Source: RH-AL1 sp964235705 (GTDB lineage Bacteria; Pseudomonadota; Alphaproteobacteria; Rhizobiales; Beijerinckiaceae). From it: DNA of 64,000 nt. How positions within the stretch are numbered: position 1 is the stretch's first letter; every line of letters starts with the position of its first letter. The notes below the pieces were generated by a model. The model was not told the DNA's origin. It saw only the letters and a list, made by a program, of their open reading frames with translations, and did no database searches. The translations under genes and the position numbers were made by a program. The stretch lies in the NCBI GenBank assembly GCA_964235705.1, contig CAXSDP010000002.1:71634-135633 (forward strand). Reading direction: 5' to 3'. Shown here piece after piece: positions 18,808-26,376 of this stretch.

Positions 18808-18980
18808 GGACGTGCCGCCTTGGCGCGGACCGCCTCGACCAGCGTCGGCGGCGCGGCGCGCAGGTCACGGGCGAGCCCTTGCAGGTTCTGGTCCTTGGAA
18901 GTCGCCACCATCCGCTCCGCCAAGCCTTCGATCAGCCGGTGCAACGGTCATTCCAGCGAAGAATCGGTCGCATCAGGCAT
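18804..18980 (-). pseudogene. Small gene with in-frame TGA at codon 11
   Basis: Reading from ATG 18980 gives MPDATDSSLE, then TGA (18950-18948), then an uninterrupted, protein-like stretch PLHRLIEGLAERMVATSKDQ... ending RAKAARP and a stop at 18804. A single C-to-T change in CGA would produce the TGA. Either the gene is inactivated, or translation starts at the TTG at 18944 (46 residues). The stop overlaps the GTG of the next gene. Amphipathic helices are predicted by eye; family unknown. Confidence 0.45.
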
Positions 18981-19013
18981 CCAGCCCCCGCATCGTCCGA
19001 CTCCCGAAAGGCT

Positions 19014-19340
19014 CTAGATGCCGGAACCGCCGGCCTCCTCGTCGTTGCGTGGCAGCGGCGGCAGGTGGGGCTTCAGGCCCGGTCCGCGGACGGGCGGTAT
19101 CGACGCCGGCAGCGGCATCCAGAACGACACTTCCCAATCATCGTAGAAAATCGCGCAGTCATGACTCGACTCTGTCGACACCCAGCACGGCTCGGCGGTG
19201 GCCTTGCCGGGCGTCGTCCAGCGCACGACGTCCACGTCTGCCGGTCCTTGCTCGCCGGCGCGGGTGACGACCAGGATGCGCGTTCCGTCCTTGGGCGCGC
19301 TCGCCATCAGACTCCAGCCCTTCAACGCGTCATCGCTCAT
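19014..19340 (-). CDS. Conserved hypothetical protein with DUF551-like opening
   Basis: A 108-residue soluble protein from MSDDALKGWSLMASAPKDGT. The segment WSLMASAPKDGTRILV and the ending WEVSFWMPLPASIPP resemble short proteins in which a W-x-P-M/L-x-S-A-P-x-D-G-T opening is followed by a WMPLP strand (DUF551-like). Function unknown. The earlier in-frame start at 19409 gives an Arg/Pro-rich leader and is not favoured. It precedes the small-gene pair upstream of gyrA on the same strand. Confidence 0.65.
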   Translation of the reverse strand: MSDDALKGWSLMASAPKDGTRILVVTRAGEQGPADVDVVRWTTPGKATAEPCWVSTESSHDCAIFYDDWEVSFWMPLPASIPPVRGPGLKPHLPPLPRNDEEAGGSGI

Positions 19341-19420
19341 CGGTGAGGCCTCCCTTACCATGACGACGCCGCCCCAAAGCGGGGGGCAAGGGCGCCGCCT
19401 TGGTTTCAAACCACGTCGCC

Positions 19421-20455
19421 TTAACGTGACAGCGAGGCGAACGCGTTGGCGACGTGCGAATAAAGTTCGAGGTCGCGTTCGAGCAGGAGTTCGACGTCGC
19501 GGATCTCCCGCAGCCGCGCGCCGAGTTCCGTCACGCGGGAGTACTCCGTCATCACCGGCACCGACGCCTCGTCCAATCCCAGCAGCTGGCAGAGCCCGTG
19601 GGAGAAGTCGGTCGCTTCCGATCGCAAGCCGACGATCTCGAAGGCGGCGAGCGAACCCAGCGCCGTGGCGACGCTCGTGGAGGTGGGCAGCTCGTCCATG
19701 GTGGAGGCGGTCATCTGGCGCACCACCGGGTTCGCGAGGATACCGAAAACCTCCGGCGACGCGCGCTTGAAGAACCTCTTGACCGATGCTTCGTCGAAGC
19801 GCTGGATTTCCTCCAGTTCCGCGATCACGGGCGCGAAGCTTATGGTGTCACGCGGCCCGAGCAGTTCCTGGGCCTGCGCGCCGACGTTCTTCAGGATGAT
19901 CAAGCGTTCCGCGAGTTCGTCGTAAGGGTCGCGGAACATCGCGATCGCCTTGATGTCCTGGGTGAGATAGTACTCGAAGTTCTTGACGAGTAGGCGCCCG
20001 CTGATGAACAGCGACTTGCTCTTGTTGTTGAATGTTTGCGTCGACGTCTCGAGTCCCTGACGGTCGATGCCCTTGTACCAGTACTGGAAGCGCGACTGCA
20101 GGGCGTCGTCGATCCGCCAGAGCGGGAGCAGGTGGGTTTCCAGGCGGAACATGGTCACGTCGGTGAACATGTCCGCCCTCCGGCGACGATAAACGATCAG
20201 TCCCGTCGCCGCGTCCAGGATCTCGAGGTCGGCGTGGGACGCGAGGTCGGGGATGATGTCGGCGCCGATGTTGAAGCCGCACAAACCGGTGTGGCGGCCG
20301 GCGGCCACGATCGCGGGACGCTGCTCGTTCGCCGTCACCGTCGCGAGCTCGACGCCGTTCGCCTTGACGTGCACGGAGGCCGCCGTGCCCGCGGAATCCG
20401 GGACGACGTAGAGCTTGATCGTCGAGCCTTGATCTTCCTCAACACTGAAAAGCAT
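19421..20455 (-). CDS. Uncharacterised 344-residue protein
   Basis: A 344-residue protein, MLFSVEEDQGSTIKLYVVPD at the start, with a beta-rich N-terminal domain (about 1-95) and a mostly helical remainder. FISGRLLVKNFEYYLTQD followed by IKAIAMFRDPYDELAERLI faintly recalls the phosphate-binding strand-helix of sulfotransferases, but no P-loop (PxSGTT) is visible, so I do not assign that activity. The C-terminus ELLLERDLELYSHVANAF is helical. Base composition matches its neighbours. It lies 160 bases downstream of tRNA-Pro on the same strand. Confidence 0.7.
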   Translation of the reverse strand: MLFSVEEDQGSTIKLYVVPDSAGTAASVHVKANGVELATVTANEQRPAIVAAGRHTGLCGFNIGADIIPDLASHADLEILDAATGLIVYRRRRADMFTDVTMFRLETHLLPLWRIDDALQSRFQYWYKGIDRQGLETSTQTFNNKSKSLFISGRLLVKNFEYYLTQDIKAIAMFRDPYDELAERLIILKNVGAQAQELLGPRDTISFAPVIAELEEIQRFDEASVKRFFKRASPEVFGILANPVVRQMTASTMDELPTSTSVATALGSLAAFEIVGLRSEATDFSHGLCQLLGLDEASVPVMTEYSRVTELGARLREIRDVELLLERDLELYSHVANAFASLSR

Positions 20456-20615
20456 GAAGTCGGTCTGGCCTTAGGGTAGGTCGGGTGGCGCGACGCGCGA
20501 CCATACCCTGATACGGGGTGACCGACGCAAAGGAAAGCCGGCGCCGGTGCGGCTGGGCCGGATCCACGAAGAGGTTTGACGGGACGCTTGGGGAACTTTG
20601 GCGGCGGAGCTTTGG

Positions 20616-20690
20616 TCGGAGTGGCGGGATTCGAACCCACGACCCCTTGTCCCCCAGACAAGTGCGCTAACCGGGCTGCGCTACACTCCG
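20616..20690 (-). tRNA. tRNA-Pro (GGG)
   Basis: Full cloverleaf on the minus strand: acceptor CGGAGTG/CACTCCG, D arm GCGC/GCGC, anticodon arm CTTGT-CTGGGGG-ACAAG with GGG at 34-36, T arm GTGGG-TTCGAAT-CCCGC, discriminator A. 75 bases without an encoded CCA. Reads CCC and CCU codons. Confidence 0.97.
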
Positions 20691-20699
20691 ACTGCCGCC

Positions 20700-20728
20700 C
20701 TTATAGAGAAGCCCTGCCGCCTCTGCAA
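20700..20728 (-). promoter_or_regulatory. Sigma-70-type promoter of tRNA-Pro
   Basis: On the minus strand TTGCAG (20728-20723) and TATAAG (20705-20700) are separated by exactly 17 bases. Transcription would start about 7 bases after the -10, almost at the tRNA 5' end. Good match to the housekeeping consensus. Confidence 0.65.
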
Positions 20729-20781
20729 ACGACCCCGGGGCGGAAAAGCGAGTTTGGCCATGATTCGTCCGGGCCGCCCGC

Positions 20782-21333
20782 TCATCGAACGGCCCGTAGG
20801 ATGGCGAGGCATTCCTCCACGATCGCCAGGGCCTCGCGCATGGCGCCATCGTCGTCGGACATCGCCGCGCGCGGATCGGGTATGGCGGAAGCCGATGCGG
20901 CCAGCGCCGGATCAAGTGGCGCGATGGGAAACGTGTCGGGGGCCGATCCTGCTTGACGATCGTCGTCATGCCGCGCCGGGTCACGGGTCGCCTCCGCGCC
21001 GATCGGTCGGAGGCCGTCATCCTCCCCATCGGGATCCTCGACGAGCCGAGGCTCGGCGCCGAAGGACGAGCCTTCGCCGCTCAAGCGCCTCACACCCTGC
21101 TCCTTCAGCAAGCGTTGGACGCCCTTGATCGTGTACCCTTCCTCGTAGAGGAGCTGCCGGATCGTGCGCAGCAGCACCGTGTCGGCGGGACGGTAATAGC
21201 GTCGGCCACCCGCCCGCTTCAGCGGACGGATCTGCGGGAAACGCGTTTCCCAGAAACGCAGGACATGCTGCGGTAGCCTGAGGTCCTCGGCGACCTCGCT
21301 TATGGTGCGGAACGCGTCCGCGCTCTTCTCCAC
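20782..21333 (-). CDS. MerR family transcriptional regulator
   Basis: About 183 residues. The winged helix-turn-helix starts FRTISEVAEDLRLPQHVLRFWETRFP and continues RPLKRAGGRRYYRPADTVLLRTIRQLL, then GYTIKGVQRLLKEQGV: the MerR DNA-binding domain. The remaining C-terminal part is acidic and low-complexity with a helix at the end; no metal-binding Cys set is seen. The GTG at 21333 is preferred because AGGAG lies 11 bases upstream and relatives begin at this point; an ATG at 21408 is possible. The ihfA-merR order before a tRNA-Pro is common in Rhizobiales. Confidence 0.88.
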   Translation of the reverse strand: MEKSADAFRTISEVAEDLRLPQHVLRFWETRFPQIRPLKRAGGRRYYRPADTVLLRTIRQLLYEEGYTIKGVQRLLKEQGVRRLSGEGSSFGAEPRLVEDPDGEDDGLRPIGAEATRDPARHDDDRQAGSAPDTFPIAPLDPALAASASAIPDPRAAMSDDDGAMREALAIVEECLAILRAVR

Positions 21334-21424
21334 GGCGCTTCGATCTCCTGTCCGCCGAAGCGCGAGCGATGACCGAGCACCAGCCGCCGGAACCTCGACG
21401 ATTGCCATGCGCGGGGATCACAAT

Positions 21425-21847
21425 TCACATGTCGTCGACCGGGATCGGCTCGCTGTTCATGTGCGCCTTCAGCACGTTGGACGGTTTGAACACGAGGACG
21501 CGCCGCTGCATGATCGGGACCTCGACGCCCGTCTTCGGGTTGCGCCCGATCCGTTCGCCCTTGTCCCGCACGACGAACGAGCCGAACGAGGACAACTTCA
21601 CCGTTTCCCCGAGCGCAAGGCTGTCGATCATCTCGTTCAGCACCATCTCGACGAGGGTGGCGGATTCCTTGCGGGACAGGCCGACACGCTTGTAGACGGC
21701 CTCGGCCAGATTCACGCGCGTCACCGTCTGCGGCACGCTCACGATCGGCGCCTCCGGCTCTCCCGCGTGTCGGGACAAGGGCGGCGCAGTCACCTCCCCT
21801 CTCTTCGGCGGGGCGTTTCGCAGGGAGGGTGAAGATGCGTCGGACAT
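21425..21847 (-). CDS. ihfA: Integration host factor alpha subunit
   Basis: DNA-bending histone-like protein, partner of IhfB. The core TVTRVNLAEAVYKRVGLSRK through VKLSSFGSFVVRDKGERIGR and NPKTGVEVPIMQRRVLVFKPS is a complete HU/IHF fold with the beta-arm Pro (GRNPKTG). From the ATG at 21847 the product is 140 residues, about 35 longer than usual, with a Pro/Ser-rich N-terminal leader. A GTG at 21742 would give the standard 105 residues; neither has a strong ribosome-binding site. Confidence 0.92.
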   Translation of the reverse strand: MSDASSPSLRNAPPKRGEVTAPPLSRHAGEPEAPIVSVPQTVTRVNLAEAVYKRVGLSRKESATLVEMVLNEMIDSLALGETVKLSSFGSFVVRDKGERIGRNPKTGVEVPIMQRRVLVFKPSNVLKAHMNSEPIPVDDM

Positions 21848-21990
21848 AAGATCACCGGTTCTCGGCTGAAGGCCTGTTCGGACCGCACGCGACGACTTGC
21901 GCGCACCCCGACGCCGATCCACCGGCGAAACTGAACAAAAACATCAATGGACGCAAGATCTTGACAGCCGAATTAACGCTCGGCTCCAGC

Positions 21991-22983
21991 TCACCAGCGA
22001 ATCAGGGCCGCTCCCCAGGTGAAACCACCGCCCATGGCCTCGATCATCACGAGGTCGCCTCGCCTGATGCGCCCGTCCTCGATGGCCACGGACAACGCGA
22101 GGGGGATCGAGGCCGCCGAGGTGTTGGCGTGCCGGTCGACGGTGACGACGACCTTCGATGATGCGATGCCAAGCTTGTCCGCGGAGGCGTCGATGATGCG
22201 GCGATTGGCTTGATGGGGAACGAACCAGTCGAGGTCCGCCGCGCTCGTGCCCGTCGCGGCGAAGGCGTCGGTGACGACGTCGGTCACCATGCCGACGGCG
22301 TGGCGGAAGACCTCCTTGCCGGCCATGCGCAGGTGGCCCGTGGTCCGTGACGTGGAGGGACCGCCGTCGACGTAGAGTTTCTCACGGTGGCGCCCGTCGG
22401 ACCGAAGGTGCGATGTCAGGACGCCACGATCATGCAACGTGCCCTCGCCCGACCTCGCTTCGAGGATCAGGGCCGCCGCGCCGTCGCCGAACAGGACGCA
22501 GGTGGTGCGGTCCTCCCAGTCGAGGAGCCGGGAGAAGGTTTCCGCACCGATCACCAGCGCGCGCCTGTGCGAACCGGAGGAGAGGAATTTGTCGGCGGTC
22601 GCCACGGCGAAGACGAAGCCGGAACAGACTGCCTGCAGGTCGAAGGCCGCGCCGCCGGTCATCCCGAGACCGGCCTGGATCTGCGTCGCGACGGAGGGGA
22701 ACGTGAAGTCGGGCGTCGACGTCGCCACGATGACGAGGTCGATGTCATCGGCCGACAGATGGGCGTTCGCGAGCGCCGCGCGCGCCGCCTTCAGGCCCAG
22801 CACAGACGTCGTCTCGTCGGGCGCGGCGATGTGGCGTCGGGTGATCCCGGTCCGCTGGACGATCCACTCGTCCGAAGTGTCGAGCCGCTCCGCGAGATCC
22901 TTGTTGGCCACCACGTCGGCGGGAAGGTAGGCCCCGACCCCCGCCACGACGGAGCGCAAACGACGCGAAGGCGATTGTGTCAC
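21991..22983 (-). CDS. fabH: Beta-ketoacyl-ACP synthase III
   Basis: Starts fatty acid synthesis by condensing acetyl-CoA with malonyl-ACP. 330 residues from a GTG at 22983. The catalytic triad is complete: C120 in LQAVCSGF, H257 in VPHQANRRII and N287 in HANTSAAS. The C-terminal GDLVMIEAMGGGFTWGAAL is the family end. The GTG overlaps the plsX stop in GTGA, so fabH is coupled to plsX, the usual phospholipid/fatty acid initiation cluster. Confidence 0.96.
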   Translation of the reverse strand: MTQSPSRRLRSVVAGVGAYLPADVVANKDLAERLDTSDEWIVQRTGITRRHIAAPDETTSVLGLKAARAALANAHLSADDIDLVIVATSTPDFTFPSVATQIQAGLGMTGGAAFDLQAVCSGFVFAVATADKFLSSGSHRRALVIGAETFSRLLDWEDRTTCVLFGDGAAALILEARSGEGTLHDRGVLTSHLRSDGRHREKLYVDGGPSTSRTTGHLRMAGKEVFRHAVGMVTDVVTDAFAATGTSAADLDWFVPHQANRRIIDASADKLGIASSKVVVTVDRHANTSAASIPLALSVAIEDGRIRRGDLVMIEAMGGGFTWGAALIRW

Positions 22984-24137
22984 GTGCGATCGGTCCTCGC
23001 GACCTCTAACGGCACCGATACGTCGAATGCCTGATCCCCAACGGCCTGATCCGCCGGCAACGATCCTTTAGGCGAACGGATGGAGGACGTCGAGGCCACC
23101 CCTTCGACGCCCTCGGACGACGACGCCGGCGCCAGCATGTCGCGGATCTTGGCGAGCAGATGGTGGTGAACCATGGCGTGCCCCAAATCGATCGCCCTCG
23201 CCGTACCAACGTCATCCATGCCACCATGGCTCTTGATGACCACCCCGTTGAGGCCGAGGAACACACCGCCGTTGACGTGGCGCACGTCCATCTGGTCGCG
23301 GAGCGCCGTGAAGGCCGGTTTCGCGATCAGGTATCCGATCTTGGCGCGCAACGAGCCGGCCATCGCCGCGCGGATGTACTGGCCGACCTGCCGGGCCGTC
23401 CCTTCCGCCGTCTTCAAGGCGATGTTGCCGCTGAACCCTTCCGTGACCACCACGTCGACCGTGCCACGACCGATGTCGTCGCCCTCCACGAAACCGTGGT
23501 AGGCGAGCCCGACAGGCTCCGTCTCGCGGAGCAGGCGCGAGGCGGCCCTCACCTCCTCGGCCCCCTTCACCTCCTCGACCCCCACGTTGAGCAGCCCGAC
23601 CGTGGGACGTTCGACGTCGAGGACGATCCGGGCCATTGCCGCCCCCATGATGGCGAGGTCGACGAGCGTGCGCGCGTCCGCCCCGATCGAGGCGCCGACA
23701 TCGAGCACGATGGAGCGCCCGCGCATCGTCGGCCAGATCGCCGCGATCGCCGGCCTGTCGATTTGGTGCATCGTGTGCAGGCACACCTTGGCCATGGCCA
23801 TCAATGCGCCGGTGTTGCCGGCGGACACGGCGACATCCGCCTTCCCCTTTTTCACCGCGTCGATCGCCAGCCACATCGACGAATGGCGCCGGCCGGCGCG
23901 CAAGGCTTGGCTCGGCTTGGCGTCCATCGCCACCGCGATGTCGGTATGGTGGATGGTGGAGGCGGCGGCGAGCGCCGGACACGCGGCAAGCAACGGGGCG
24001 ATCTCGCCCTCCCTGCCGACGAAGACGAAGCGGAGGTCGGGATGACGCGAAAGCGACAGCGCGGCACCGGCCACGATCACGGACGGACCGTGATCGCCGC
24101 CCATGGCGTCGAGGGCGATCCTCACCGGCGCCGTCAT
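22980..24137 (-). CDS. plsX: Phosphate acyltransferase PlsX
   Basis: Makes acyl-phosphate from acyl-ACP for the first acylation of glycerol-3-phosphate by PlsY. From MTAPVRIALDAMGGDHGPSV the product is 385 residues. SAGNTGALMAMA, RPAIAAIWPT, GASIGADARTLVDLAIMGA and VTEGFSGNIALKTAEG are PlsX signatures. A Ser/Thr-rich C-terminal tail of about 50 residues follows the normal family end. The frame stays open upstream to 24497, but only the ATG at 24137 gives the PlsX N-terminus. Confidence 0.95.
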   Translation of the reverse strand: MTAPVRIALDAMGGDHGPSVIVAGAALSLSRHPDLRFVFVGREGEIAPLLAACPALAAASTIHHTDIAVAMDAKPSQALRAGRRHSSMWLAIDAVKKGKADVAVSAGNTGALMAMAKVCLHTMHQIDRPAIAAIWPTMRGRSIVLDVGASIGADARTLVDLAIMGAAMARIVLDVERPTVGLLNVGVEEVKGAEEVRAASRLLRETEPVGLAYHGFVEGDDIGRGTVDVVVTEGFSGNIALKTAEGTARQVGQYIRAAMAGSLRAKIGYLIAKPAFTALRDQMDVRHVNGGVFLGLNGVVIKSHGGMDDVGTARAIDLGHAMVHHHLLAKIRDMLAPASSSEGVEGVASTSSIRSPKGSLPADQAVGDQAFDVSVPLEVARTDRT

Positions 24138-24198
24138 CGCGTGACCGAGCCGCCGCTGTGCGTGCGGCGGCGAGTCGTGGCGTACTGGGCAGCCACGA

Positions 24199-24834
24199 TC
24201 ACGGCCGATCCTTGAGGCGGGCGAGTTCGGCGAAGGCGGTCGGCTCCGGGGCGTCATCATGTCCGACGATGCCGTCGAACGCGACACCAGGCTTCCTCGG
24301 ATAAGGATCGAGCGCCAGCACCAGGAACTCCAAGGCGACGGCGCCGAGATCGATCTTTCCATCGAGGATCGGATCGGGTGGGTCGGGCTGATCGTCGCCG
24401 AGGGCGGGCGGGGGCGCCGCCACGCGCGAGGGGCGCGCGCGCCGCTCCGGCTCGCCGTGACGAGCGCGCCGAGGAATGTCGGCCTCGTACCAATCATCGA
24501 GCGCCCCGGCCGTCGGGGCGAAGGTGAGGTCGATGTCCTGGGCTAGATCGCCCTCGAAGGGCTCGAGGCTGACGACGCAGACCTGCGTCACGCGCGCCAC
24601 GAGGTCGCCGACGACCTCGACGCGTCCCCCGACCCTCGGCGTGATCTTGTAGGTCACGCGCAGGCTCGAGACGGAAGGCAGTCCGCATTCGGCGGCGATC
24701 GCCGAATAATCGGACGCCGCCGGTTCGATCGTCACCGAAACACCCTTCGCCGGTACGCTCGCGACGTCGAGTGGGCGAGAAAAGGCTCGGGGGCGGGGAG
24801 GCATCATGGAGTCGTGCGGTGCTGCCGTCTTCAT
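24199..24834 (-). CDS. YceD family (DUF177) protein
   Basis: 211 residues. The central part (RVGGRVEVVGDLVARVTQVC then VVSLEPFEGDLAQDIDLTF) is the DUF177 core, in which C-V-V-S-L-E-P-F replaces the usual C-x-R-C-L-E-P metal-like motif. The C-terminal GKIDLGAVALEFLVLALDPY PR-x-PG is the second conserved block. YceD proteins normally sit beside rpmF and are linked to 23S rRNA; here rpmF is absent and plsX follows, as in Rhizobiales. A Pro/Arg-rich insert lies between the two blocks. Confidence 0.85.
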   Translation of the reverse strand: MKTAAPHDSMMPPRPRAFSRPLDVASVPAKGVSVTIEPAASDYSAIAAECGLPSVSSLRVTYKITPRVGGRVEVVGDLVARVTQVCVVSLEPFEGDLAQDIDLTFAPTAGALDDWYEADIPRRARHGEPERRARPSRVAAPPPALGDDQPDPPDPILDGKIDLGAVALEFLVLALDPYPRKPGVAFDGIVGHDDAPEPTAFAELARLKDRP

Positions 24835-24844
24835 GGGATGTGTC

Positions 24845-25438
24845 TTAGATTCCAGTGGTCTCGACGCTGGGGATCCGAGGCGTCCTGTTGTCGTCGCGCG
24901 CCGCGTAGGCAGCGGGGTCGGCTAATGGAAGCGCGCCATCCACGAAGGCTTGCGACTCCACGAAAGCTTGAAACGGTACATCGTCGAGGCGGATGGCACA
25001 GGCCGACACGTAGCGTGACAACGCGACACCATCGTGGCACCCGGCGTACACGTTGCGCGCCAAGACCCGCGCCAGCGTATCGGATCGGAACGCATCCTCG
25101 TAGGCGGCGCACCGTCCGCCGAAGGCCTCCGCCATCACCTTCATGCGCTTAGGCACGCTCGTGTCACCAACCCCCATCTCGCGCAGCATGCGATCGAAAT
25201 GCGCGAACACGGTGTCGACGAGGTGCTGCGCCATGTCAGGACCCGGCGTGGGAGCGTCCCGCAAGCGGCGCAACACGAGGGCGGCGTGCAACGTCAGGCA
25301 CTCGAACCGGCCCTCGAACGTATCTGGTACGGCGAGATCGGCGTACAAGGCCGGTTGACGAGCGGCGGCGACGATCGCGCGGTACAATCGATCAACGACG
25401 AGGGTGTTGGTGGAGCGGCGAAACAGACCGAGGATCAT
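24845..25438 (-). CDS. Ubiquinol-cytochrome c chaperone family protein (Cbp3-like)
   Basis: 197 residues from MILGLFRRSTNTLVVDRLYR. It shows the Cbp3/UQCC1 pattern: RLYRAIVAAARQPALYADL, DTFEGRFECLTLHAALVLRRL, FDRMLREMGVGDTSVPKRMK and FGGRCAAYEDAF. The mitochondrial relative binds nascent cytochrome b, so a role in assembling the bc1 complex is likely. The DUF177 gene follows after 10 bases, and bamE is divergent across a 303-base spacer, the standard layout in Hyphomicrobiales. Confidence 0.9.
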   Translation of the reverse strand: MILGLFRRSTNTLVVDRLYRAIVAAARQPALYADLAVPDTFEGRFECLTLHAALVLRRLRDAPTPGPDMAQHLVDTVFAHFDRMLREMGVGDTSVPKRMKVMAEAFGGRCAAYEDAFRSDTLARVLARNVYAGCHDGVALSRYVSACAIRLDDVPFQAFVESQAFVDGALPLADPAAYAARDDNRTPRIPSVETTGI

Positions 25439-25558
25439 CGAGCGGGACTCGCGCCTTTGACACCTTTTGGCCACTAGCGGTGGGCCAGCAACGTCGTTCG
25501 GCTTCCGCGGATGACACGGCCTGCTAAGACCATCGACCGACGAGACACGCACGGGAGG

Positions 25559-25603
25559 GCGACTTGGCCTCACGCGACTTGAACTCACGCGGCTCGGCCT
25601 CAC
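25559..25603. repeat. Three 15-bp tandem units in the bamE upstream spacer
   Basis: GCGACTTGGCCTCAC (25559-25573), GCGACTTGAACTCAC (25574-25588) and GCGGCTCGGCCTCAC (25589-25603). They lie in the 303-base spacer between the bc1 chaperone gene and bamE, which otherwise holds no gene. The unit is closely related to the array at 42213-42270. Confidence 0.85.
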
Positions 25604-25741
25604 CTTGCTTTCGTCACAAGCGGGGGTTAGGCATCGGAGGCGTCGAACGCAAGCGAAAGTTTCGATCGGTGAACGCACCGGGGCGAACCTGCCGACGCCG
25701 TCGCGTTCCGTCGAAGATGCTCCGCCGAAGATGAGGTCGTC

Positions 25742-26311
25742 ATGCAAGCCACCCTCGCCGCCTCGACCTTGGCGGCGCGATCGGGCCTGGGGTCGTCGAA
25801 CCTGGGGCGATCGGACCTTGGCGGTTCGGTGACGAAGCGTGGCGCGGCAGCCGCTTTGGTCTCGACGCCCGCTCGCTTCGCGGCGCTCGCCCTTGCCTGC
25901 GGCCTGCTCGGCGGCTGCATAGGTTACGACGGTGACATCCAGCACGGCTACCAGTTCGACCAGCAAGCGGTCGCCGACGTCAAGACTGGTCAGACCGCCG
26001 AGCAAATCCTGGTGGCGCTCGGCTCCCCCTCGACAACCTCGACCGTGGGCGGCGACGCTTGGTACTACATCTCGCAGAAGACGACCCGCGCGGTCGCCTT
26101 CATGTCGCCCAAGATCACCGACCGACACATCTACGCCGTCTACTTCGACAAGGGCAAGAAGGTCACGCGGGTGGCGAACTACGGCCTACAGGACGGCAAG
26201 GTCGTGAACTTCGCCGGCGGCGCGACGCCGACGCTCGGTGCCGACGGCACGTACTTGAAGAGCTTGTTCTTCAACTTCAACCCGCTCGGCGGCCTACTCC
26301 AGAAGAGCTGA
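25742..26311 (+). CDS. bamE: Outer membrane protein assembly factor BamE
   Basis: Lipoprotein of the BAM complex that inserts beta-barrel proteins in the outer membrane. 189 residues with a long N-terminal signal ending in the lipobox LLGGC. The mature SmpA/OmlA domain has GYQFDQQAVADVKTGQTAEQ, LVALGSPSTTSTVGGDAWYY and RHIYAVYFDKGKKVTRVANY, all family features. The first 30 residues (SGLGSSNLGRSDLGGS) are unusual for a signal peptide and translate a CTTGG-type repeat. A GTG at 25829 (VTKRGAAAALVSTPARFAAL) would exclude it and give a normal signal, and may be the real start. Confidence 0.9.
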   Translation: MQATLAASTLAARSGLGSSNLGRSDLGGSVTKRGAAAALVSTPARFAALALACGLLGGCIGYDGDIQHGYQFDQQAVADVKTGQTAEQILVALGSPSTTSTVGGDAWYYISQKTTRAVAFMSPKITDRHIYAVYFDKGKKVTRVANYGLQDGKVVNFAGGATPTLGADGTYLKSLFFNFNPLGGLLQKS

Positions 26312-26376
26312 GCACGCGGCTCGAACGACAGGGGCCTCGCCGGAACGCTAGCTTGCGCCTTTGACAGGTCACCGCC

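Noticed and set aside
19421..20690. Genomic island integrated at tRNA-Pro
   Set aside because: No integrase, no direct repeat of the tRNA end was seen nearby, and flanking genes are housekeeping.
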